Source: Polyangiaceae bacterium (lineage in GTDB: Bacteria; Myxococcota; Polyangia; Polyangiales; Polyangiaceae). From it: a DNA stretch of 38,270 nucleotides. Positions 1-7,024 of the stretch are shown piece by piece; position 1 is the stretch's first letter, and the number at the start of each line of letters is the position of its first letter. The stretch lies in assembly GCA_025936205.1 (NCBI GenBank), contig JAICTU010000016.1, positions 1-38,270 of the forward strand, read 5' to 3'. Both the position numbers and the translations under genes were made by a program. The notes below the pieces were generated by a model. That model saw nothing but the letters and a program-made list of their open reading frames with translations, ran no database searches and had not been told where the DNA came from.

Positions 1-979
1 CGACTCGATGATGTGCTGCGGCGACAGCGTCGGGTCGGTCGAGACGAAGACGTCGTCCTTCTCGTGTCCGGGAAAGTCACGGACGAGGACCAGGCGCACC
101 ACTTCGCTGCCCGCTGCTACATACCATGGGGCGTCGATGACCCGGACGCGCAGCGTCACGGCACGGCCGTAGACGAAGACATCGACCTTCTCCCAGCGGG
201 TACCCTTGCGACGAGCCCACCAGGCCGGGGAGGCGATGCGCTTGCCACGGACTCGTGGCCGTCCCATCTGTCCACATGACGGGTGGGGGCCGGAGCATAG
301 AAAGCTACGTCCAGTCGACCGCGTCCGATCACGGTGACGTTGGCCGGACGGTCCTTGATGAGCGTGGCGTTGGTGTAAGCGGAGCCGATGAGCTCGAAGC
401 GGCGCTCGGGATATCGCTGCGCCAGGAGCAGGACCAGCTGTCGGGCTTCCTCGGTCAGCTTGAAGTAAGGCTTCTTTTCCGCTTTGTAGCGCTTTTCGCT
501 GCGATGCAGCCGGAACAGAACGGGCAGCGCCCAGCTCTTGTCGAACAGCTGCACTTCGATGGCGAGCACGACCCAGACATGGCCCCAGTGAAAGAAGGGC
601 ATCCGTCCCGTTGAGAGCAGCGGGTCACGGTGCATGGATGCGCCCGAGATGCGCTTGCCGGTGTGCCGTCCCAGCGTGTCGTCAACGACGAGCCGAATGA
701 GCCCTTTCGGCGCCAACCGCTCGATGAGCAGAGCCGCCAGCGTCAGGCCGACCTCGTCGGTGGTCCAGCAAGCGCGCGAGAAGAAGCGATGATGCTGCTG
801 ATATGCTTGCACCCGACCGCTCCCGCCGCTCGGATGACCTCGGTGACCGTATGGCGGCGCAAGTCGAGCACCCAGCCCGCCATCAGGGTCACGAAGCTGG
901 CCATCGACGAAGAAGTGAAGCAGCCCGAGAACGCTTGCAGCCGCTGGACGAAGGAAGCTACGATGATGGGGTCCGACAC
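1..979 (-). pseudogene. Frameshifted IS transposase (DDE_5 / IS701-like), cut by the window edge
   Basis: Three reading frames on the minus strand together give one transposase. It begins at a GTG at 979 (MSDPIIVASFVQRLQAF). The frame changes near 785-800 and continues with the DDE-type core (VVDDTLGRHTGKRISGAS, then FHWGHVWVVL). It changes again near 265-290 into a third frame (GRPRVRGKRIASPAWW) that stays open to the window start, so the end is missing. The first catalytic Asp region (VVDDT) is intact. The core matches the DDE_5 superfamily used by IS701-like elements; the assignment is from memory of motifs. Two shifts make it non-functional unless they are sequencing errors. No terminal repeat can be seen because one end lies outside the window. 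Confidence 0.75.
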
Positions 980-1559
980 GTTTCGCTTTCTGTGTGAGGT
1001 GGTGTGGTAACTCCTTCATCGCAGAAGCCGATCGTCATGGATACCCCTCTGGTGCACGTCGCTCTGCGGCGTCGCGCGGAGGTGTGTCTGTCGTGCTCTC
1101 AGTGCCGCTACGATGCGTGCCCCTCCCATGGCGCGCGCAGGCGGCGCAGCCGCCGAGCATGGCGCGGGGCTCAGGATTCGTCACATCTCGGCACTGGGCC
1201 GGGGATGAGAGCGGGCAGCCCCTCGACTGAGCGCGATCCTCGCCGCGGGGTCCGGATCGGGCGAACCTGTTTGTTGTTGCGCGTGGATTGCACCGCGAGA
1301 GAAGGTCGCGCGAGAAAGGCGCGCCTCATAAAATAGCGTCTTTGTGGTCGATTTCGCTGGACGCGATCCGCGCGACTCGAGCGCTGGCGAGCGGCGATGG
1401 CGCTCGAAACTTGCGTTCCTTCGCCTTGAAGGCCGTGAGCAGAGCGCGCGAGCGCTTGCAGGGCAAAAACGCTGTCGGGCTCGCTGCGAGCAGAGCTGGG
1501 CGGCACTGCGAGCCTCGAAAATCGTCGTGATAGAGTGCTGCCCGAAGCGGGAGGGAAGC
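980..1559. other. Intergenic stretch between transposase relic and HNH relic
   Basis: No convincing gene is seen in these 580 bases. The stretch contains the left arm of the inverted repeat at 1176-1231 and, before 1560, a leader with short palindromes such as CCTTC/GAAGG near 1420. A GGGAGGG Shine-Dalgarno-like stretch at about 1549-1555 serves the HNH relic. Confidence 0.6.
1176..1231 (+). repeat. Left arm of inverted repeat around HNH relic
   Basis: The core ATTCGTCACATCTCGGCAC (1176-1194) is the exact reverse complement of 2007-2025. Similarity continues inward with mismatches and small gaps to about 1231, against the reverse complement of 1968-2006; roughly three quarters of positions agree. 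The outer bases AGG (1173-1175) plus the core also match 37695-37712 in 17 of 18 positions. Confidence 0.8.
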
Positions 1560-2027
1560 ATGAGCGAATGGAAGATCGCGCACGAGACGTTGTCGCAGCT
1601 GGCGCGGGAGCGAGCCGCAGCCGACGCGCTGGAGGGCCACTGGCTGCTGCGCGCGCGGCGGGCTCGAGCGCACGTGCACCTGGGCTTCGGCAGCTTTGTC
1701 AGTTACGTGGAACAGCTCTTCGGTTACACGCCGCGCTCGATCTCGGAAAAGCTGCGCGTCGCCGAGGCGCTGGAGCGGCTGCCGGCTTCGCGAGCGGCGC
1801 TCGAGCAAGGCCGGCTCGGCTGATGCGCGCTGCGCGAGATCACGCGGGTGGCGGTGAGAGAAACGGAAGACGCCTGGTTGCAAGCGGCGCGAGGCAAGAC
1901 GGTGCACCAGCTCGAACAGCTGGTGGCGGGCAAGCGCCCCGGGGATGCACCGTGTGCCCCAGCGGATCTCAGCCTGGGAGGCCGCCCGCTGTCATCGCCA
2001 GGCAAAGTGCCGAGATGTGACGAATGA
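1560..2027 (+). pseudogene. HNH endonuclease family (Polyangia multi-copy type), N-terminal relic
   Basis: The ATG at 1560 follows GGGAGGGAAGC. The protein starts MSEWKIAHETLSQLARE and shows the helical N-terminal region of the multi-copy Polyangia HNH proteins (FGSFVSYVEQLFGYTPRSISEKLRVAEALERLP). At 1821-1823 there is a TGA where the family, as I recall it, has Trp (GRLG-W-xALRE), so a single TGG to TGA change would explain it. The same frame then continues (CALREITRVAVRETEDAW ... LEQLVAGKRPGDAP) to about 1960. There it leaves the family sequence and runs directly into the right inverted-repeat arm, ending at 2025-2027. The whole C-terminal HNH nuclease domain is absent, so this is a double-lesion pseudogene with no nuclease activity expected. 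Confidence 0.8.
1968..2025 (-). repeat. Right arm of inverted repeat around HNH relic
   Basis: GTGCCGAGATGTGACGAAT at 2007-2025 pairs perfectly with 1176-1194. The inner part (1968-2006) pairs imperfectly with 1195-1231. The last codons of the HNH relic (VPRCDE-stop) lie inside this arm. Confidence 0.8.
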
Positions 2028-2181
2028 TGAGGCCCGGCCCTGATCTTTGGTATCCGCGCAGCGCGGATATCGGGTGCTTCCGGATGGATCGACTAGTCTC
2101 GGTATGGCGTGCGCCGCGGGCTCGCCATCACCGCCTCCACCGGGTCACTCTCGGCAGAGTTCTGCGGCGCATGGCAAACGA

Positions 2182-2940
2182 TTACGGCATCATGTCGATG
2201 TAGCCGCCGAGGCGCGCGAGGTCGTAGTTGGAGACCTGCGCGACGTCCGAATCCTTGGGGGGCATTTCGTCGTCGAGCACGCGCAGGTAGAGCGGCGATC
2301 GATCGCGATCGCCCGGCACGATCAGACCTGCCGCCACCAGCACGCCGACATTGAGGATGTCGTTGATCGGGACCGCCGTTCTGCCCCCGTCGGCGTGATG
2401 GCAGCTGCTGCAGTTGCGATCGAGGATGCTCACGAACTCGTCGCGCGTGGGCGGATCCAGGCGCACGATGAACTTTTCCAGGCGGCGCAGGTTCTCACCG
2501 CTCAACGGCGGCACGCCGGACGACATGGGCGGCATCAACCCCCCCGCGACGAGCAGCAGCAACGGCGATTGTTCGGGCCAACCCGGCGTGATCAGCCCGG
2601 ATGCCACCAGCTCGTCGAAATCGCGAATGTCCGTGATCGGGTCGCTGCCGTAGCGCGGCGGTGTGCCACCGAGGCTGTGCGGCGGGCGCGTCGCAGACTG
2701 GCCGTGACAGCCCCCGCAGCTGTCTTGCAGCAGGCTCTGGACCGCCGTTTTCTCCAGCTCTGTTTGCTGCGCCGCGGTCAGAGTCGGCTGCGGGGCCATC
2801 GCAGCCGACGCGCTTGGATCTGGTGGAATTTCTTCAGCAATGACCATGCCATCGTCGCCGCATGCCAAAGCCAAACAACACCAGGCCGTCAATATGCTCA
2901 CCAGCGCGAACTGGGTCATGCAGGTGAGCGATTTTTCCAT
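2182..2940 (-). CDS. Lipoprotein with two cytochrome-c-like CxxCH motifs
   Basis: I chose the ATG at 2940 (MEKSLTCMTQF) because it gives a normal lipoprotein signal peptide ending LALAC|G; the frame stays open further upstream, but with an atypical N-terminus. The 252-residue product has CGGCH in the first half and CSSCH in the second. Each is followed by a similar stretch (DELVASGLITPG...SPLLLLVAGGLMPP and VLVAAGLIVPG...SPLYLRVLDDEMPP), so the protein is a tandem duplication of one cytochrome-like module of the type seen in Planctomycetes and Myxococcota lipoproteins (PSCyt1-like). CxxCH would bind haem c and the late Met of each repeat (LMPP, EMPP) could be the distal ligand. A periplasmic or outer-membrane electron-transfer role is inferred. 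It stands alone, divergent from the sigma operon. Confidence 0.75.
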   Translation of the reverse strand: MEKSLTCMTQFALVSILTAWCCLALACGDDGMVIAEEIPPDPSASAAMAPQPTLTAAQQTELEKTAVQSLLQDSCGGCHGQSATRPPHSLGGTPPRYGSDPITDIRDFDELVASGLITPGWPEQSPLLLLVAGGLMPPMSSGVPPLSGENLRRLEKFIVRLDPPTRDEFVSILDRNCSSCHHADGGRTAVPINDILNVGVLVAAGLIVPGDRDRSPLYLRVLDDEMPPKDSDVAQVSNYDLARLGGYIDMMP

Positions 2941-3115
2941 ACCCAGCCAGTACCTCTCGAGCAAGAAAGAGGTTTGATAGCACCACTGACCCGTTCTCGC
3001 GGCTCGCGCTACTGGTTTTTGTTCGCTCATCACGGCTCGCCATGTGGAATCGGCTCTCACGCACCCGGACGTCGCAGTCTATCGCGACGGGCCCCCTGTT
3101 TGCAGGGACACGCCG

Positions 3116-3175
3116 TGCTGCAAGCGGCCCTGCTGCAAGCGGCCCTGCTGCAAGCGGCCCTGCTGCAAGCGGCCG
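3116..3175 (+). repeat. Tandem repeat, 4 x 15 bp
   Basis: TGCTGCAAGCGGCCC is repeated four times without gaps; the last copy ends in G. The array lies between the divergent cytochrome-like and sigma genes. It would code for AASGP units if the sigma gene used an upstream start at 3042, otherwise it sits in the leader. Confidence 0.9.
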
Positions 3176-3209
3176 AGGGAGTGCCGATCAGGCAGCGACA
3201 GCCCGGGTG

Positions 3210-3863
3210 ATGAGCGAGCCCACTGACGCGGGCTCCCCCCGCCCTCCGGGCGCGGAGGACGCGACGGCGATGGATCCGCTCGCCGAGCTGGCACGCCGGG
3301 CCGCCGAGGGCGATCACGCGGCGGCCAATGCCTTGCTCACCAAGGTCGCCCCCGCGTTGCTGCGCGTGGCGCGGCAGGTGCTGGGGCCGCAGCATCCCGA
3401 GGTCAGCGACGTGGCGCAAGAAGCCGCGTGTGGCCTGCTGCAGGCGCTGCCGCGCTTTCGCGGCGAGTGCACGCTCGTCCACTTCGCGTGCCGCGTGGCG
3501 ATGCTGGTCTCGATGAATGTGCGGCGGCGGGAGGCCTCCCACTCGCGCAAGACGGAGACGTTCACGGAGCTGCAGGAGGTCGTCTCGGCGCTGCCGCCCA
3601 CGCCGGAAGATCGCTTGCTCGGCGAGCGCGCAGCCAGTGCCATCCGCAAGTTGCTGAGCAGCCTGCCGGAAGCTCAGGCGGAGGTGCTCGGTCTGCATCA
3701 TGTGGTCGGCTTGACCATGCCGGAGATCGCGGCCGTCACCGGCGCGCCGCTGGAGACGGTCCGGAGCCGCCTCCGCCTGGGCCGGAACGCGGTGCGCCTG
3801 CGCGTGCTCGAAGATCGGCGTCTGCTGGAAGTGGTTGGTGGGAGCGATGACGACGATCGATGA
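3210..3863 (+). CDS. ECF-type RNA polymerase sigma factor
   Basis: The 217-residue protein (from ATG 3210, MSEPTDAGSPRPPG) has a region 2 (VSDVAQEAACGLLQALPRF, then FACRVAMLVSMNVRRRE) and a C-terminal region 4 helix-turn-helix (LPEAQAEVLGLHHVVGLT-MPEIAAVTGAPLETVRSRLRLGR). Size and layout fit an extracytoplasmic-function sigma factor. The frame is open upstream to 3042 through a repeat array. I prefer 3210 because the upstream sequence is low complexity, but no strong ribosome site marks the choice and ATG 3270 (MDPLAELARRAAEGD) is also possible. The stop overlaps the start of the next gene, so the two are translationally coupled. The next gene, with one membrane helix, is the likely anti-sigma partner. 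Confidence 0.85.
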   Translation: MSEPTDAGSPRPPGAEDATAMDPLAELARRAAEGDHAAANALLTKVAPALLRVARQVLGPQHPEVSDVAQEAACGLLQALPRFRGECTLVHFACRVAMLVSMNVRRREASHSRKTETFTELQEVVSALPPTPEDRLLGERAASAIRKLLSSLPEAQAEVLGLHHVVGLTMPEIAAVTGAPLETVRSRLRLGRNAVRLRVLEDRRLLEVVGGSDDDDR

Positions 3864-5019
3864 GCTTCTGACCCAGCGCCGGCGCGGCGCTCTGAGCGAG
3901 GCCGACGAGCGGCGGCTGCAGATGGCCGTGCAGACGTCGCCCGAGCACCAGCTCACGTTGCTGGCGGGCGTGGTCTTCGATCGCGGGGGCGCCCCGCAAA
4001 GCTACGACGCGGCCCTGATCAAGCACATCGTGCGCCAGGTGGAGGGGGAATGGTCGGGCACGTTTCAGCGTGTCGTGACGCGGCGTCGCCTGTCGCGTTG
4101 GGTCTCGGTGCCGGTGCTGATCGCCGGCGTGGCGGCCGCCAGCTTCGGCGGCTATCGCGCTCTGCAACTCGCGGGCGTACCATCGTCGGCAAGCGTTCAC
4201 GGTCGCCGGGGCGGCGACGTGCTGGCCCTGAATGCGCCGGTGAAAGCAGCTCCGGAGATGGCGCTCGCCGCGCCCCCTGCCCCGCAGGCTGCCCCTGTTT
4301 TCGCGGCTCCCTCGGCGCTGGCGCAAGCGCCGGGCCTTGCACCGAGCCTCGCGCAGAGCCCGAGCCTCGCGCCGGGCGCGAGCGAGCCAGCGCCTGCAGC
4401 GGCGATCGCGGCAGCCGAGTCCCCCGCGGCGCCAATTTCGCCTGCACACGCGGCACCCATCGCTGCGGTCGTGCCGGCGCCGAGCGCGCCTGCCGGCGCA
4501 CACACCAGCGCGACCTGGAACCTGCCGAAGCCGCGCGCGCTGCGCCGCCAGGCGTCTGCTCACCTGGAGACCGACGTGGCTGCCGTATTGCCGCTGCCCG
4601 GGGGCACTTCCGCGCCAGGCAGCGCCAGCGCCGCCGAGGCAGACGGCCCGGATCTGGAGTCTGCGCCGGTCCTGTTCCGGCGCGCGAGCGAGCTGCGCCA
4701 GAGCGACTGGAATGGGGCGGCGGCCCTGTATGAACGGCTCGCGCTGCGCCACACCGAGTCGCGCGAAGCGGGTGTGGCCGAGATGGCGCTGGGCAAGCAC
4801 GCGCTCGCCGAAGGCAAAGCGCTGAAGGCAGTGCAGTGGTTCGAGGCCTACCAGCGCCGGGAGGGCGGCGAGCTGGTGGCAGAAGCCATCTGGGGTGAAG
4901 CTCGCGCGCAGCAGAGCCTGGGCGAAATGGCACGCGCGCGTGAGCTCTGGACCCGCCTGATCGAACAATATCCAGCCTCCGCCTATGCCGCAGCCGCGCG
5001 GGAGCAGCTCGGCCCCTGA
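3847..5019 (+). CDS. Single-pass membrane protein with C-terminal TPR; putative anti-sigma factor
   Basis: It starts at ATG 3847, inside the end of the sigma gene (17-base overlap). The 390-residue protein has a short cytoplasmic domain (about 1-80, with DELLTQRRRGALSEADERRLQ, resembling the N-termini of myxobacterial anti-sigma factors), one transmembrane helix at about 84-104, a long Ala/Pro-rich linker with short repeats (LAPSLAQSPSLAPG), and a C-terminal tetratricopeptide-like domain (about 280-390) resembling CpoB/YbgF outer-membrane TPRs. Position and topology suggest that it holds the sigma factor at the inner membrane and senses the envelope through the TPR part. This function is inferred from context; no anti-sigma zinc motif is seen. 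Confidence 0.7.
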   Translation: MTTIDELLTQRRRGALSEADERRLQMAVQTSPEHQLTLLAGVVFDRGGAPQSYDAALIKHIVRQVEGEWSGTFQRVVTRRRLSRWVSVPVLIAGVAAASFGGYRALQLAGVPSSASVHGRRGGDVLALNAPVKAAPEMALAAPPAPQAAPVFAAPSALAQAPGLAPSLAQSPSLAPGASEPAPAAAIAAAESPAAPISPAHAAPIAAVVPAPSAPAGAHTSATWNLPKPRALRRQASAHLETDVAAVLPLPGGTSAPGSASAAEADGPDLESAPVLFRRASELRQSDWNGAAALYERLALRHTESREAGVAEMALGKHALAEGKALKAVQWFEAYQRREGGELVAEAIWGEARAQQSLGEMARARELWTRLIEQYPASAYAAAAREQLGP

Positions 5020-6325
5020 GCGGCGCAACGCGTGGAGCGCCCGCTGTCGGGCGCCTGCGCTCTGCGCTTCGCCAGCGCTCGGGCTCTGCCTGTTCATCGG
5101 GCTCAGCCTCGCGCTGGGCTGCGCTCACCAGCCGCCGCCGGCTGCTCGCGCCGCGCGCACGACGGCGCATCCAGATCGTCCAGCTGCGAAGGCAGACGCC
5201 GGGCGCGATCTGGGGAGCTGCGGCGGCTCCGGTCCCGACACGCTGGTCGTGACGCTGAGCCGCATCCCGGAAGAGGACGATCTACGCCGCGCCATCTGCG
5301 ACTGGTTCAGCGACGAGCCGTGGCACGTGCGCTTGCGCAGCGTGGGCAGTGCGCTACCGCGCGCGGAGCGGCCGCCTGCCGGCGAGCTGCGCGTCACCAT
5401 CCTGCTCAGCTCCGAGGTCGCGGCGCAGCTCAACGTGACGGCGCCCGGGCGCGAGCCGGGGGAATCTCCTTCGCGCTGGCTGGAGCAGGTGTCGCTCAGC
5501 AACGGCTTTGACGATGTCGGCATCGAAGTGATCGCGCAAACGCTGCACTCGACGGCGCAAGCCAGTCTGTCGCGCGCGTTTCCGCCCGCGCCTCCGGCGC
5601 CGCCGAAGCCGCCGCCACCCGCTGCCCCGCCGCCCGCTGCGGTGGCTGCAGCACCTGAAGCGGCGCCTGTGGCAATTCCTGCAGCAGCGGCGCTCTCCGG
5701 CGGGCTCGCCGCGGCTTCGGGGCTCCCGGCGTCGCCCGCCAGCGACAGCGCGGGCGCGCAGCCCTCCGCCCACGGCTCGGGTCTCTTCCCGCTGCCGGTG
5801 CACATCGCGATCGGATATCAGTTTCACGCTCGAGGCGGAGAGCCCGTGACCCACGGCCCCGAGCTGCGGCTGGAGCTCGATTGGCTGGCGCGCAGCGTGA
5901 TCCTCGCGAGCTACGTGCGCGGCGCGTGGTTCACCTCCTCACCGGCGACAGCAAACGGCGTGGTGATCGGCCTCGACGGTATGGGGGTCGGTGCGGGGCT
6001 TGCCGCCAGCTTACCGCTCCAGCGCTGGCTCGCGCGCGTGGCGTTCGGGAGCAACATCGACCTGGTGAACATTCAGGCGACCGTCGCCGACACGGACACG
6101 CTGCGCTCCGCCGGCAGCGGCGGAGCGCGCCCGCGCATGTTCCTGACCGGTGAAGCGGGCGTGACGGCGCGCCTCGGGCGCATCGAGCTCGGCGCCACCG
6201 GCCTGCTGCGCTGGCAAACCTCGGAGAGCCACTATGACGTTTTGGAGGAGGGCCAGCCGCACGCGTTGGTGCGGGCCTGGCGGCTCCAACCGGGCGCGGC
6301 GCTCGAAGTCGCTTATGTGTGGTGA
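4985..6325 (+). CDS. Predicted surface lipoprotein with beta-rich C-terminal domain
   Basis: The ATG at 4985 overlaps the TPR gene by 35 bases. The 446-residue product has a long n-region, then a lipobox (LSLALGC|AHQ). A globular middle follows (about 80-200, DTLVVTLSRIPEEDDLRRAICDW), then a Pro/Ala linker (about 200-260). The C-terminal part (about 275-446) has alternating Gly/aromatic strands typical of an outer-membrane barrel or beta-sandwich (IAIGYQFHARGGE, LRLELDWLARSVILAS) and ends in a strand (LEVAYVW). No known enzyme family is recognised. It is the third gene of the sigma/TPR operon, so it may be the envelope effector controlled by the sigma factor. Confidence 0.7.
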   Translation: MPQPRGSSSAPERRNAWSARCRAPALCASPALGLCLFIGLSLALGCAHQPPPAARAARTTAHPDRPAAKADAGRDLGSCGGSGPDTLVVTLSRIPEEDDLRRAICDWFSDEPWHVRLRSVGSALPRAERPPAGELRVTILLSSEVAAQLNVTAPGREPGESPSRWLEQVSLSNGFDDVGIEVIAQTLHSTAQASLSRAFPPAPPAPPKPPPPAAPPPAAVAAAPEAAPVAIPAAAALSGGLAAASGLPASPASDSAGAQPSAHGSGLFPLPVHIAIGYQFHARGGEPVTHGPELRLELDWLARSVILASYVRGAWFTSSPATANGVVIGLDGMGVGAGLAASLPLQRWLARVAFGSNIDLVNIQATVADTDTLRSAGSGGARPRMFLTGEAGVTARLGRIELGATGLLRWQTSESHYDVLEEGQPHALVRAWRLQPGAALEVAYVW

Positions 6326-6370
6326 AACGCGCGATTGAGTCGCTGGCGAGCGGCGGGTAATCTCTGCCGC

Positions 6371-6787
6371 ATGACGGCGCCGCACCTGTTTCGCATCATC
6401 GTGCAAGTGAACGACCTCGACGTCAGCGCGGCGTTCTACACGGCAGTGCTCGGCATGCCGGGCGAGCGCGTCTCCAACGGCCGTCACTACTTCAACTGTG
6501 GGGGCACGATCCTCGCGCTGCTCGATCCGAGCGGCAATGGCGACGGCACGCGAGCGGCGCCGTTACCCGACCACATCTACCTCGCCGTGGACGAGCTCGA
6601 GCCCGTGCGCGGGGCGATCGCGACGCATGGTGGCCGCCTGGCACCCGGCGATGTGCACGGAGATCCCGCGGGGCAAGTCGCGCGCCGGCCCTGGGGCGAG
6701 CTGTCGTTCTACGCCTTCGATCCCTCCGGTAATCCGCTCTGTTTCGTGCAGCGCGGCAGTGAATTCCTGGGGCGCCCCCGCGGCTGA
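6371..6787 (+). CDS. VOC-superfamily (glyoxalase/dioxygenase fold) protein
   Basis: ATG 6371 gives 138 residues with two beta-alpha-beta-beta-beta repeats of the vicinal-oxygen-chelate fold: FRIIVQVNDLDVSAAFYTAVLG at the start and HIYLAVDELEPVRGAIATHG in the middle, closing with ELSFYAFDPSGNPLCFVQ. It lacks the His usually found at the first metal position of glyoxalase I (here FRIIV), so a glyoxalase label is not safe; resistance proteins and unknown VOC members look alike. It lies 45 bases after the sigma operon and may be read with it. A compact hairpin overlaps the stop codon. Confidence 0.8.
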   Translation: MTAPHLFRIIVQVNDLDVSAAFYTAVLGMPGERVSNGRHYFNCGGTILALLDPSGNGDGTRAAPLPDHIYLAVDELEPVRGAIATHGGRLAPGDVHGDPAGQVARRPWGELSFYAFDPSGNPLCFVQRGSEFLGRPRG

Positions 6788-6797
6788 AAACAGCCGC
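6780..6797 (+). terminator. Hairpin at the VOC gene stop
   Basis: GCGGCTG-AAAA-CAGCCGC is a perfect 7-bp stem with a 4-base loop that includes the stop codon. No T-run follows, so termination is only suggested. Confidence 0.4.
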
Positions 6798-7024
6798 CGG
6801 CGGCGGAACAGCTCGAGTGCAACTCGCCGTGCCCGGCGGCTCTTCCCGGCAGACAAGCGCGGAGAGAAATGGCAGACCTGCGCCGCTGTACCGATGCCGG
6901 CCGGCCGTGATTGACTCAGTTGTTCCGCGATGGATGCACCCAATGGGGAAAAATCCGGTACTCAGGGGGTCTTGACCCGTTTTGCCGCTGGCGCGTCCCC
7001 ATGTCAGCTCGTAGGTGAAGAAGC

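Noticed and set aside
2047..3210. Long plus-strand open frame opposite the cytochrome-like lipoprotein
   Set aside because: It is the antisense image of a gene with a clear signal peptide and CxxCH motifs. Its own translation is Arg/His-rich with no domain.
3736..5097. Minus-strand frame of over 450 codons opposite the TPR membrane gene
   Set aside because: The Arg/Ala/Gln-rich translation is typical of antisense frames in GC-rich DNA, whereas the plus strand carries an overlapping operon with recognisable domains.
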